A DNA stretch of 64,000 bases from Chersky-840 sp963811775 (lineage in GTDB: Bacteria; Actinomycetota; Acidimicrobiia; Acidimicrobiales; UBA8190), in NCBI GenBank assembly GCA_963811775.1, contig CAWESO010000001.1, positions 392,313 to 456,312 of the forward strand, written 5' to 3'. Position 1 is the stretch's first letter. The number at the start of each line of letters is the position of its first letter. The translations under genes and the position numbers were made by a program. The notes beneath the pieces are model-generated. The model saw nothing but the letters and a program-made list of their open reading frames with translations, was not told the origin of the DNA and searched no databases. Positions 31,101 through 38,929 of this stretch are shown here, one piece after another.

Positions 31101-31987
31101 CCCTCTCCACCGGCATCGCCCTCTCCACCGGCATCGCCCTCTCCACCGGCATCGCCCTCCCCACCGGCATCGCCCTCCCCACCGGCATCGTCGACCCCAC
31201 CGCCGCGCCCCGCGTCCTCACCTGCGCCCGGTCCTTCGCCCCAGGAATCCAAGAGGAAGGAGACGGCTTCGGCACCCTTCGACGAGTCGAGGTGCTCGGG
31301 AAGGGCGCGTCGTCCGCTGGCCAACATCTCGAGATGCCTGACGCGCGCCCCGGGGGCCACGACGACGCGCGCCCCAAGAACCTGGGCCCGCCAGCACAGG
31401 TCGAGGTCCTCCCCCATGGCGAAGATCTCGGGGTCGAAACCGTTGAGCTCGGTGAACAGGTCGGAACGCACCAACGTGCACCCGCCGGGAGCGAGGAAGA
31501 TGTCGCGCACCGCGTCGTGCTGACCGTGGTCGATCTCACCCGGCTCCATGCGGTCGACGACGGCGCCGCCCTTGTCCACCGCCATCCCGACGTGGAGCAA
31601 GCGCGTGGGATCGGCCCAACTGACGAGCTTCGGGCCCACGATGCCGGCGTTCGAGCGGAACGACTCCTCGACCATGATGTGCACGGCATCGGGGTCCGGC
31701 GCGATGTCGTCGTGGCAGAACAACAGCAACGATGCGCCCTGCACCATCGTGAGGGCCTCGTTGGCGGTGGCCCCGAAGCCCCGGTTGGTCGGCATTCGTC
31801 GAACAAAAGCCCCAGGAAGCACATTCGCCACGCGCGGCGTGGGGTCGACGTCGCTGGCGGCGTCCAGGACCAAAATGGACAATTCCGGGTAGTCCTGGGC
31901 GCCGAAGGCCCGCAGCGTCTCCTCGAACCACTCGCCCGGATTGCAGGTGACGATGACGGCCACAACCGGCGGAGCGATGGTCTCCAT
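28103..31987 (-). CDS. Giant GT2-family glycosyltransferase fused to a polytopic membrane region
   Basis: A 1,294-residue protein. Residues 1-270 are a GT2 domain (VVAVIVTCNPGEWFEETLRA, then HDDIAPDPDAVHI, DLDLCWRAQVLGA). A low-complexity linker of GDAGGE hexapeptides at about 265-300 is encoded by an 18-bp tandem repeat. A basic helical segment (about 340-460) leads into at least ten membrane helices (about 500-980) and an extracytoplasmic C-terminal domain (about 990-1230). A final helix and an acidic cytoplasmic tail end the protein. ATG 31987 (METIAPPVVAVIV) is the natural start; the longer frame adds 30 residues without similarity. It probably builds or extends a cell-envelope glycan from a cytosolic nucleotide sugar. 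It is translationally coupled to the DUF5719 gene. Confidence 0.85.
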   Translation of the reverse strand: METIAPPVVAVIVTCNPGEWFEETLRAFGAQDYPELSILVLDAASDVDPTPRVANVLPGAFVRRMPTNRGFGATANEALTMVQGASLLLFCHDDIAPDPDAVHIMVEESFRSNAGIVGPKLVSWADPTRLLHVGMAVDKGGAVVDRMEPGEIDHGQHDAVRDIFLAPGGCTLVRSDLFTELNGFDPEIFAMGEDLDLCWRAQVLGARVVVAPGARVRHLEMLASGRRALPEHLDSSKGAEAVSFLLDSWGEGPGAGEDAGRGGGVDDAGGEGDAGGEGDAGGEGDAGGEGDAGGEGDADNVGAGGDVAGAGVGAAVGAGVGAAAAGRGESAWHRRRSSRAAHSHHPRVTLQSLQRRHELHAALKAYGPFHLVRVVPQIALLALAEFVIARVARHRDRAAAVSQAWRWNLAHRRSLRAARAALKAHRRLDDATVRRLQLRGSARLNAYVRRAVTHGLQAANLGGAQRALDFPSAVAASDVAASEALVTTPESANAGTAAGPARSTRWLVWLAAAFVVVFGTRQLFGSGFPVVGQLLPLPSWAALLHRFLSGWQPTGVGTTDPTTPATGILGLAGMVLFGAVGLLDKIVVLGCIPVGAVGMARLTRPLGTAWARVTSTVIYLAIPVPYDALATGHWDALIMYAACPWIVHLLGQASRVDPYGDGGDGADGLARLQGGVVPAVSNGSVVVPSVAAGASVAAGASVAGGDGATADASGPVDGAPTGHGARRRPVHGSRHWRHSLVGWSLALGLLDAFVTSLAPSAALVTLVVALGLALGNVVTQGSAGVRAAGRVVGCALGATVVALLLLAPWSFAVLGGPQRWETLAGVPVTAASGAGWGQLLRLAVGPIGDAALAWAFLAAAALPLLIASRWRLAWAGRAWSMAVVAWFVAWAAGRGGLGPLAIPPQELLVPAGVGLALSVGLGVAAFQLDLPGYRFGWRQAAAVTAAAAAVVGMLPVLVGSLGGRWDLAPSGYGEATTWMTATPAQGDFRVLWLGDPRVLPGNGWELSPGLAYTVSENGLPDATGLWPGSAPGAATALAHAVGLARDHATVRLGRLLAPYAVRYVVVVDTLAPAIPGLQTPISHAAPADLIGSLASQVDLRQIISQGGFDVFVDQTALPLRATRSTSATSAPPAAVAPVAAVTGQAPALRGWRPALLAPRGADSVTGRVPKGTLLDAVAPASSWKLTEPDGTTTAASRSFGYAATFTVARPGTVTVGFVGSWAHGVEIGIETAAWIVVAGALAGRAWWLDWWWGPLGRGRARRRRRAQAVARHAAPETDDDDDRTLTGSMPEVVT
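31093..31200 (-). repeat. 18-bp tandem repeat, six units, in the giant glycosyltransferase gene
   Basis: Five near-identical 18-bp units plus a diverged sixth, 31093-31200, encode GDAGGE repeats in the linker after the GT2 domain. The first three units are identical and units four and five share one substitution, the pattern of recent in-frame slippage. Copy number could vary between strains without breaking the frame. Confidence 0.93.
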
Positions 31988-32070
31988 CAGGGCCAAGAGG
32001 CTACCCGGCACTCCAGATCGTCCCCAGGCCCGTCGGGCTCCCTCGCCCGGCCCGTCCGGGTCGGAAAGTG

Positions 32071-32110
32071 CTTGCAACTGTTAGCAGGAGTCTGTACAAT
32101 AGTTAGCAAG
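32071..32110 (+). promoter_or_regulatory. Sigma70-like promoter with flanking inverted and direct repeats
   Basis: TTGCAA (32072-32077) and TACAAT (32095-32100) are separated by exactly 17 nt, an unusually good match in this GC-rich sequence. CTTGCAACT (32071-32079) and AGTTAGCAAG (32101-32110) form an imperfect inverted repeat flanking the promoter. GTTAGCA also occurs twice as a direct repeat (32080 and 32102), 22 bp apart. It drives the small helical-protein gene at 32145 and is a good operator candidate. Confidence 0.7.
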
Positions 32111-32144
32111 CAGATCCCCGCACTTTCGACCGAAGGGACACCCC

Positions 32145-32507
32145 ATGCCAGAGCTCAAAGACGTCACCGACGAGATCACCAAGACCGCCAAGGACGCCGC
32201 CTACGTGGTGGTGGGCCTGGGCGTCCTCGGGTTCCAGCGCGCCCAAGTCCGGCGCCAGGAGCTCCAGAAGCGCCTTTCGGAGCGCAGCCAGCTCCAGGGC
32301 CACCTCGTCGACCTGAGCGGTGAGGTCACCAAGCGGGTCAAGGATGTCGACGACGCGGTGGAGCAGGTCATCGGCCGCATCGAAGCCACCCTCGTCCCCA
32401 TCGAGGACCGTCTCCCCGTCCCCGCCCGTGACCTGGTCAAGCAGGCCCACGTCCAGGCGCGCGAAGTACGCCAGCAGCTGCGCAAGCTGATCCTGCAGGC
32501 CGCCTGA
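32145..32507 (+). CDS. Small helical protein of unknown function
   Basis: A 120-residue protein with no signal peptide. A short hydrophobic stretch (AYVVVGLGVLGF, about 19-30) is preceded by DVTDEITKTAKD and followed by long amphipathic helices rich in Gln, Arg, Glu and Val (RRQELQKRLSER; VKDVDDAVEQVIGRIEATL; KQAHVQAREVRQQLRKL). This suggests a membrane-associated coiled coil, reminiscent of apolipoprotein-like or phasin-like proteins, but no family is assigned. ATG 32145 has GAAGGG about 8 nt upstream. A strong sigma70-type promoter precedes it and a 17-bp hairpin follows. It stands alone on the plus strand between two minus-strand operons, so it is probably a well-expressed, regulated monocistronic gene. 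Confidence 0.8.
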   Translation: MPELKDVTDEITKTAKDAAYVVVGLGVLGFQRAQVRRQELQKRLSERSQLQGHLVDLSGEVTKRVKDVDDAVEQVIGRIEATLVPIEDRLPVPARDLVKQAHVQAREVRQQLRKLILQAA

Positions 32508-32531
32508 ACCCCCTCAGGCCCATCTCGACCC

Positions 32532-32570
32532 GCAACGGGCGCTCCGCGTGATGCGCGGGGCGCCCGTTGC
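32532..32570. terminator. Strong bidirectional hairpin
   Basis: Two 17-nt arms (32532-32548 and 32554-32570) pair fully in RNA, with one G-U pair, around a 5-nt TGATG loop. It lies between the convergent small-protein gene and rmd, 25 nt after the first stop and 32 nt from the second. There is no T tract on the plus strand. It is the clearest terminator-like hairpin noticed. Confidence 0.75.
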
Positions 32571-32602
32571 GCGTCCGGCGCGCCGCCGGGCACGACCCCG
32601 AG

Positions 32603-33501
32603 CTAGGCGGCGCGGTCGCTCCACTGGTCGAGGACGTCTTGCAGCGTGCGCTCGAGGCTGATGCGGGGCTCCCACCCTGTGGCCTCGTGCAGCTTGGTGT
32701 AGTCGCCCCGCACGACCGGCACGTCGACGGGACGAGCCAGCGCCGGGTCGAGCTCGAAGTGCAGGTCCACCCCGGCGAGGCTCTGCATCTGCTTGGCCAC
32801 GTCGGCGATGGCGATGTCACGACCGCTGCACACGTTGTAGACCTCACCCGCCGCGCCACGCTCGGCGAGGAGGCGGTAGGCACGCACGACGTCCCGGACG
32901 TCGGTGAGGTCGCGTCGGGCCGTGAGGTTGCCGGTCACGATGCTGTCGGCACCGAGACGGCGGGCCTCGACGATGCGCTCCGCCAGGGCCGACACCACGA
33001 AGGCCGACGACTGGCCCGGGCCCACGTGGTTGAACGGGCGCATGCGCAGGACCGGCAGCCCATAGGCCAGATGGGCCTGGACCCCGAGGTACTCCGCCGC
33101 CACCTTCGACGCGGCATAGGGCGTCACCGGCGCCAGCGGGGCCTCTTCGGTCACGGGCAGGAGCTCCTCGGGCACGGCCCCGTAGACCTCGGCGGAGCTG
33201 GTCACGCAGCACGCGCTGGCGAATGGGCACAGGACCGGGCCGCCTCCAGGACCTGGAGCGTCCCGCTGGCGTTGACCCGGAGAACCTCCGAGGGATCGGC
33301 CCAGGACCCGCCCACGCTGGCCAGCGCGGCGAGGTGGTAGACGACGTCGGGGGCGGCTTCGACCATCGCGGCGCGCACCGCCTCCCCGTTGGTGATCTCG
33401 ACCTCGTGGTCGATGCCGACGACCTCGTCGCCGCTTTCGACCAGATGAGCGGTCAACCACGACCCGACGAAGCCTCTCGCTCCGGTGACCAGGGCACGCA
33501 C
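32603..33501 (-). CDS. rmd: GDP-6-deoxy-mannose reductase-like NAD(P)-dependent epimerase/dehydratase, interrupted by one frameshift
   Basis: An extended short-chain dehydrogenase of about 299 residues that, by family, reduces GDP-4-keto-6-deoxymannose to GDP-rhamnose (Rmd). The Rossmann loop TGARGFVGSWL is at the N terminus and the catalytic region VTSSAEVYG...YAASK follows. PFNHVGPGQSSAFVV and NLTARRDLTDVRDVVRAY are the Rmd-type stretches. The frame breaks between VLEAARSCAHS and CVTSSAEVYG (about 33200-33225) and needs one added base. GTG 33501 (VRALVTGARGF) is the start. It is the last gene of the four-gene glycosyltransferase operon. Gmd, which makes its substrate, is not in the window, so another epimerase role is possible. 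Confidence 0.8.
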
Positions 33502-33511
33502 GCGCCGAACC

Positions 33512-34745
33512 TTACCGGGGACCGGCTTGCGGTCCCGGTGGGGCGGGCTCGGCGCGCGTCGCCGCCCACCGGTAGGCCGACAGGTGCCGCGCCGCGCTCG
33601 CCTCCCACGTGTGCGCGCCCGCCACGACGAACCCGAGTCGGCGTCGCTCCTGCACATCGGCACCGCCGCCGAGCACGTCGTCGAGGGCATCGGCGAGCTC
33701 GACCACCGACCCCGGTGCGACCAGGGCGGCTGCCCCCGCCGCCACCTCGGCCATGGCCGTCCCCGCCGTGGTGACGAGCGGGGCGCCGCACGCCAGGGCC
33801 TCGAGGGCGGGAAGACCGAACCCCTCCTCGAGCGCCGGGTACGCGGCCACCGCGGCCTGGCGCAACAGGGCCGGCACGGCGTCGTCGGGGACGTACCCGG
33901 TGCACACGATGCGACTGGCGGCGTTGGCCTCGACGATGGCCCTGCGCACGGCCTCGACACCCCAGCCCGGCTGGCCGGCGAGGACGAGTGACACCGCGCC
34001 GTGGGCGCCGGCCACCCGGTCGAACGCAGCCACGAGGTCGGGCACCGCCTTGCGGGGCTCGAGGGTCCCGACGAAGAGGATGTAGGGGGGTCGCACGCCG
34101 AGGCGCTCCAGATGCTCGTGATCCGTCGTCGGGGCTCGTCCGGCCGCGTCGAGGAGCACGGGGGCCTCGGGCCGGAAACGGTCGTGGTCGACGCCGTGGG
34201 GAACCACGAACACCCGGCCCGTCGGGGCGCAGAGCTCGCTCAGGCGCTCGCGCGGTGCGGTCGCTCACGCAGATGATGGCGTCGGCGCGACGGGCCGCCA
34301 CTCGGATGGCCCGGCGGAACACGACGACCTTGCTCCGCTCGTGCCACTCCGGATGGTCGAGGAAGGTGAGGTCGTGGATCGTCACGACCATGGGCACCCG
34401 GGCGCGCTCGGGCATCGTGTAGTGCGGACCGTGGTGCACGACGACGGGCTCGGCGTCGAGCAAGCGAGGCAGGCGGACCTGCTCCCAGACGAGCCGCGTC
34501 GGTCGACGCTCGGGAGCGCTGGCGCGCACCGTGGTGCCCGTGGGGCGCGCCCCGAGCTGTCGCCACCGTGCCCCGTCGGCTCGCCGGCTCCACAGCGTGA
34601 GGGCGACGTCGTCGCGAGCCTCCAGCGCGCTGACCAGGTCGATGGTGTAGCGGCCCGCGCCGACGGGGCGCTCGGGGACCGCGCTCACGTCGAGCGACAA
34701 CGCCAGCACGTCCGTCGCCTCCTCGGCGCGCGCGCCGCCGGTCAC
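33512..34745 (-). CDS. GT4-family glycosyltransferase, interrupted by one frame change
   Basis: A retaining glycosyltransferase of about 410 residues once a frame change near 34255 is repaired. The N-terminal half has ALSLDVSAVPERPVGAGRYT, HHGPHYTMPER and VTIHDLTFLDHPEWHE. The C-terminal half resumes at VFVVPHGVDHDRF, with YILFVGTLEPRK and the nucleotide-sugar site YPALEEGFGLPALEALACG. At the break, a missing CG/GC dinucleotide in CGCGCG or one extra base both restore the frame; I cannot tell which. GTG 34745 overlaps the upstream glycosyltransferase stop by 4 nt (GTGA), and rmd follows 10 nt downstream. Sugar specificity is unknown; a mannosyl- or rhamnosyltransferase of a surface polymer is inferred from context. 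Confidence 0.8.
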
Positions 34746-35891
34746 AGCAGTGCGCTCCACAAGCGCACGTGGGCCCGCGCCGCCGACTCCCACGTGAGGC
34801 TGCCGGCCGCGCGCCAGGCCCGCCGCGGCGAGGTCCGCACGCAGGGCGTCGTCGGTGGCCAGCCGGACGAGGGCCTCGGCGATCTCGTCGACCTTCGTCG
34901 GGTCCACCTCGAGCGCTGCCCCCCGGGTCGTGGGCAGCGGGCTCGCCACCACCGGCGTGCCGTAGCGCATGGCCTCCACCGGCGGCAGCCCGAAGCCCTC
35001 TTCGAACGGCACATAGGCGAGGAGCCGAGCCCGTGCGTACAGCGACGCCAGGACACCCTCACCGACGCGGCCGGTGAAGACGATGCCCTCGCCGTGCTCG
35101 AGCTCGGGGCCCCATCCCGGCGGGCCCACCACCACCAGGGGCCACGGACCGGGCAGCCGGCGCCGGGCGGCCTCGTACGCCTCGAACAGCCGGGGCAGGT
35201 TCTTGCGGGGTTCGAGCGTGCCCACCGACAACAGGAACTCACCGCGCACCCCGAGGCGCTCGAGCAAGGCCGTGGCCCCGTCGTCGTCGCGCCCGGGCAG
35301 GACGTCGGATCCGAGCGGGATGACCGACACCGCCGCCGCCGGCGCACCGGCTCGCGTGAGGTCCTCGGCCACCGCGTCGGAAGGCACCACGAAGTGCGAG
35401 GCACGGCGCAGCGCCCGGCCGAGCGCGGCCTCGTGCCAGCGTCGCCCCCGGCTCGGGTAGTCGTCGGGACGATGCCGCCACGCCACGTCGTGGATGGCGA
35501 CGACCTGGACACTGCGTGGCCCCGGGCCCAGGCGCGGCGCGCCGGGGACGGCGAGCGACACCGAGTGCACGATGTCGAACCCGGACGGGGCGCGCACGAG
35601 GCCACTGTCCCACAGCCGCGTCAACAGCGGCCCGGGGAGCCGTGACGCCTCGACGCGATGGCCGAAGGCCTCGAGCGGGTCCGCGCCGGCGCCTGCACCA
35701 CCGGACCGGCCCCCGACACCGGGACGGCTGGCGTAGAGCGTCACGGCGGGAAGGTCGTCCCCGGCCTCGCGCAAGGTGGCCAGGCCACCAAGCAGGCCGC
35801 GCACGTAGGTGCCGATGCCCCCGGGCACGCGCCGGCGCAGCTGCTCGGCGACGAGCAGCACCCCGGGGCGTCCCGCCCACACGTCGTCCAC
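34742..35891 (-). CDS. GT4-family glycosyltransferase, interrupted near its 3' end
   Basis: A glycosyltransferase of about 382 residues, related to the next gene. It begins MDDVWAGRPGVLLVAEQLRR, with GGIGTYVRGLL as the acceptor-side glycine loop, VAIHDVAWRHRPDDYPSR, FLLSVGTLEPRKNLPRL, and the active-site stretch VPFEEGFGLPPVEAMRYG. The frame changes near 34805: the coding frame should read GLARAGSLTWESAARAHVRLWSALL and stop at 34742, which follows if one G of CGCGGCC is removed. It lies 9 nt after the GT4 gene upstream and overlaps the one downstream by 4 nt. The two adjacent GT4 genes look like an old duplication. Confidence 0.8.
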
Positions 35892-35900
35892 CCCCGGCTC

Positions 35901-37112
35901 CTAGCGGGCCCCGGCCGCGTCTCGGTACAGAGCGCTCAGGCCGGCCCCGCACGCCTCCCAGGTGAAGTGCGCCGCCCGTCGCAGTCCCCGTTCCACCAGC
36001 GCGGCTCGCGCCGAGTCGTCGTCCAGCACCGCCACCAGTGCAGCGGCCAACGCGTCGGGGTCGCGGGTCGGCACCACCATCGCCCCGTCCCCCACGACCT
36101 CGGGCACCGCACCCGCCGCGCTGGCCACCACCGGGACCCCGGCGGCCATCGCCTCGAGCGGGGGGAACCCGAACCCCTCGTACACCGACGGGAAGGCCAG
36201 CACCTGCGCGCCGGCCAACCAGCCCTCGAGCGCGTCGTCGGCCACGTACCCGAGCCGCAGCACGGCGTCGCGCCGCGGCGACGCCTCGAGCGCGTCGTGC
36301 AGGGCGGCGGCGCCCCATCCGTCGACACCCGCGATGACGAGGGCGACGTCGGGGTGGGACTGCGCCACGTGATCGAAGGCGCGCACGAGCCCCGGGTAGT
36401 CCTTGCGGGGCTCCACCGTGCCCACGGCGAGGATGTAGCGCGTCGTGCCCCGGGGCAGCGCTTTAGCGGGCGGCGCGTGGCCGGGCGGCGCGTCGCCGGG
36501 CCGCACGTCGCCGGGCCGCACGTCGGCCCCCGGGGTCGGCCACGGGGGCGGCGCGGCGCGCGACGCCACGCCGTGGGAGACGGCGCGGACGCGCCCAGGG
36601 TCGGCACCGAATTCGGCCACCACCTCGTCCGCCACGAACTGCGACGGCGTGTGCACGAAGGCGCCCTCGACCACGGCCCGGCGCACCAGACGGGGGAAGC
36701 CGAGCGTGGCCCGGTCGCACAACTCGGGGTAGCGCACCGTGGTGAGATCGTGCACGGTGACGACCCGGGCGGCCCGGCGCGTGGGGGGGACGACGAAGTT
36801 GGTGCCGTGCACCACGTCGATCGGCCCCAGGAAGTGCTCGACGGCCGGGATGCGGCCGTGCGCCCACGCCAGGTGCAGGGGGCGGGCCGGCATGGCCCGC
36901 TGGCGCACGTGCACACCGGCGGGCACGAGCGGGGGCAGGCGTCGGCGGCGGCGCCATGTGACGGCGAAGGCGTCGACGTCGAGGGGCAGCGTCGCCAACG
37001 CGCCCAGGGCACCCTCGCAGAAGCGGCCCACCCCGGTTCTCGTCCCGAGCAAGGGCGTGGCGTCGACCGCCACCCGCAGGCGCTCGCTCTCGGGTCGCGC
37101 TTTCGCCGGCAC
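35901..37112 (-). CDS. GT4-family glycosyltransferase
   Basis: A 403-residue intact GT4 enzyme, first gene of the GT4-GT4-GT4-rmd operon. RVAVDATPLLGTRTGVGRF is the N-terminal acceptor region, then HGTNFVVPPTRRAARVVTVHDLTT. YILAVGTVEPRKDYPGLVRAF follows an unusual insert, and the nucleotide-sugar site is FPSVYEGFGFPPLEAMAAG. The insert at about residues 197-216 (DVRPGD, DVRPGD, DAPPGH, APPAKA) is encoded by four 15-bp units and would lie between the two Rossmann domains. ATG 37112 is the start, 66 bp from the divergent cofD. It probably acts in the cytoplasm on a lipid-linked glycan. Confidence 0.88.
   Translation of the reverse strand: MPAKARPESERLRVAVDATPLLGTRTGVGRFCEGALGALATLPLDVDAFAVTWRRRRRLPPLVPAGVHVRQRAMPARPLHLAWAHGRIPAVEHFLGPIDVVHGTNFVVPPTRRAARVVTVHDLTTVRYPELCDRATLGFPRLVRRAVVEGAFVHTPSQFVADEVVAEFGADPGRVRAVSHGVASRAAPPPWPTPGADVRPGDVRPGDAPPGHAPPAKALPRGTTRYILAVGTVEPRKDYPGLVRAFDHVAQSHPDVALVIAGVDGWGAAALHDALEASPRRDAVLRLGYVADDALEGWLAGAQVLAFPSVYEGFGFPPLEAMAAGVPVVASAAGAVPEVVGDGAMVVPTRDPDALAAALVAVLDDDSARAALVERGLRRAAHFTWEACGAGLSALYRDAAGAR
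36466..36525 (-). repeat. Four 15-bp tandem units in a GT4 gene
   Basis: Units at 36466-36480, 36481-36495, 36496-36510 and 36511-36525; the last two are identical. They encode a Pro/Gly/Asp-rich insert between the two Rossmann domains of the GT4 enzyme and keep the reading frame. Confidence 0.88.
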
Positions 37113-37178
37113 CGGTCGAGCCTTTCACACCGGGGCGCCGGGGCTGGGGGTATGAGCCCAGCCCGTTAGCCTGGCGCC

Positions 37179-38135
37179 GTGATCACCGCCCTCGCCGGAG
37201 GAGTGGGTGCCGCCCGTCTCCTCCGCGGCCTGGTGCGCGTCGTCGCGCCCTCGGAGGTGACAGCCGTGGTCAACACGGCGGACGACACCGTGCTCCACGG
37301 CCTGCACATCAGCCCCGACCTCGACACCGTGACCTACACCCTGGCGGGGTTGAACGACGACGAGCGCGGCTGGGGCCTCGCCGGGGAGACCTGGGGCGCC
37401 ATGGAAAGCCTCGAACGCCTCGGCGGAGCGGCGTGGTTCCGCCTCGGCGACCACGATCTGGCCACCCACCTCTACCGCACGCAACGGCTGTCCGAGGGAG
37501 CCACGCTGTCGGAGGTCACGGCCGGCATCACGGGTGCCCTCGGCGTCGAGGTCCGGCTCGTTCCCATGACCGATGACCGGGTGCGCACGCGCCTGACCCT
37601 GCTCGACGGGGCCGAGATCTCGTTCCAGGAGTACTTCGTGGCGCGGCGCCACGCCGTCGCCGTTCGGTCGGTGCGCTTCGAGGGGGCGGAGAGCGCCGCG
37701 CCGGCCCCGGGGGTGCTCGACGCCATCGCCGAGGCCGAGGTTGTCGTGGTGTGCCCGTCCAACCCGATCGTCTCGATCGGTCCGATCCTCGCCGTGCCCG
37801 GGCTGGCGGCGGCGCTGGCCGATCGCCGCCCCGAGGTCGTGGCGGTCTCCCCCATCGTGGCCGGCGTCGCGCTCAAGGGGCCTGCCGATCGCCTCATGAC
37901 CGAGCTCGGCCACGAGGCCACGGTGGTCGGGGTGGCGCGCGCTTACGCGGAGTTCGTCGGCACCCTGGTGGTCGACGACGCCGACGCCGCGTTGGCGGCC
38001 GAGGTGGAGGCGTGCGGGGTCCGCTGCGTCGTGGCCCCCACCGTCATGCACACCCCCGCGCACGCGGCCGACCTGGCGTCGCTCCTGCTCGACGCGGGCC
38101 GTCGGTCGGGCGTGGCGCACGGCGGGCGGCGATGA
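37179..38135 (+). CDS. cofD: 2-phospho-L-lactate (or phosphoenolpyruvate) transferase, F420 biosynthesis
   Basis: A 318-residue CofD/FbiA protein, which transfers the phospholactyl or phosphoenolpyruvyl unit to the deazaflavin Fo to give F420-0 or its dehydro form. The N terminus ITALAGGVGAARLLRGL is the GDP-type nucleotide loop, followed by VNTADDTVLHGLHISPDLDTVTYTLAG, the family signature. CPSNPIVSIGPIL and SPIVAGVALKGPADRLM are conserved. GTG 37179 is the start, 66 bp from the divergent GT4 gene. It overlaps cofE by 4 nt (ATGA). Fo synthase (fbiC) is not in the window. F420-dependent oxidoreductases elsewhere in the genome are the expected users. Confidence 0.94.
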   Translation: MITALAGGVGAARLLRGLVRVVAPSEVTAVVNTADDTVLHGLHISPDLDTVTYTLAGLNDDERGWGLAGETWGAMESLERLGGAAWFRLGDHDLATHLYRTQRLSEGATLSEVTAGITGALGVEVRLVPMTDDRVRTRLTLLDGAEISFQEYFVARRHAVAVRSVRFEGAESAAPAPGVLDAIAEAEVVVVCPSNPIVSIGPILAVPGLAAALADRRPEVVAVSPIVAGVALKGPADRLMTELGHEATVVGVARAYAEFVGTLVVDDADAALAAEVEACGVRCVVAPTVMHTPAHAADLASLLLDAGRRSGVAHGGRR

Positions 38136-38875
38136 CCTCGGTCGACGGGGCACCGGCCGCGCCGGCTGCACCCACCCCCGGGGTCCTGAGCGTGATCCCG
38201 GTCACGGGGCTCGGCGAGATCGGCCGGGGCGACGACGTGGCCGGCTTGATCGCCGCGCTCGTCGACCTCCACGACGGTGACGTGGTCGTCGTCACGCAGA
38301 AGATCGTGTCCAAGGCCGAGGGCCGCATGGTCCGGATCGACCCCGACGACCCCGACGACCGGTTGCGCATCATCGAGTCGGAGTCGGTGCGCGTCCTGCG
38401 CCGACGCGGCGACCTCGTGATCTCCGAGACCCGGCACGGCTTCGTGTGCGCCAACGCCGGGGTCGATCTGTCCAACGTCGAGCGCGGCTGGGCGGCACTG
38501 CTCCCCGAGGACTCCGACCGCTCGGCCCGGCGCATCCGCGACGGCCTGCGCGCCGCCACCGGGCGCGAGGTGGCGGTCGTCATCTCCGACACCTTCGGGC
38601 GGGCCTGGCGCAAGGGTGTGGTCGACGTCGCCATCGGGTGCGCCGGCCTCGCCGCCGTCGTCGACCTCCGGGGCACCGCCGACGCCATGGGCCGCGCCCT
38701 CATGGCCACCGAGGTCTGCGTCGCCGACGAGGTCGCGTCGGCGGCGGAGCTCGTCATGGGCAAAGCCAGCTCCGTCCCCGTCGCCGTCGTCCGTGGCGTC
38801 GACCCCGGATTGCTCCGGCGGGGATCGGTGGCCGAGGAGATCCTGAGGCCGCCGGCCGAGGACCTCTTTCGCTGA
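38132..38875 (+). CDS. cofE: Coenzyme F420-0:L-glutamate ligase
   Basis: A 247-residue CofE-type gamma-glutamyl ligase that adds glutamates to F420-0 using GTP. The family motifs VIPVTGLGEIGRGDD, VVVTQKIVSKAEGR, HGFVCANAGVDLSNV and VVISDTFGRAWRKG are present. It is the stand-alone CofE length: the C-terminal nitroreductase-like (FMN) domain of mycobacterial FbiB is absent. A separate nitroreductase-family gene occurs at 55.7 kb, but no functional link is shown. ATG 38132 overlaps the cofD stop (ATGA). The 3' end is partly duplicated just after the stop. Confidence 0.94.
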   Translation: MTSVDGAPAAPAAPTPGVLSVIPVTGLGEIGRGDDVAGLIAALVDLHDGDVVVVTQKIVSKAEGRMVRIDPDDPDDRLRIIESESVRVLRRRGDLVISETRHGFVCANAGVDLSNVERGWAALLPEDSDRSARRIRDGLRAATGREVAVVISDTFGRAWRKGVVDVAIGCAGLAAVVDLRGTADAMGRALMATEVCVADEVASAAELVMGKASSVPVAVVRGVDPGLLRRGSVAEEILRPPAEDLFR

Positions 38876-38915
38876 CCTGACCCGACCCGACCGTTTCGCT
38901 AACCCGACCCGACCG
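38867..38915. repeat. Short duplication of the cofE 3' end
   Basis: TTTCGCT followed by a run of CCCGACCCGACC occurs at 38867-38892 and again at 38894-38913. The first copy holds the last codons and stop of cofE, the second lies between cofE and galE. It fills most of the 54-bp convergent gap. Confidence 0.7.
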
Positions 38916-38929
38916 GCGTCGCGCCCCCC

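Noticed and set aside
31093..31200. CRISPR-like array
   Set aside because: Units are contiguous 18-bp repeats without spacers and lie in a coding linker.
32071..32110. CIRCE (HrcA) heat-shock operator
   Set aside because: The TTAGCA half-sites are direct repeats 22 bp apart, not TTAGCACTC-N9-GAGTGCTAA.
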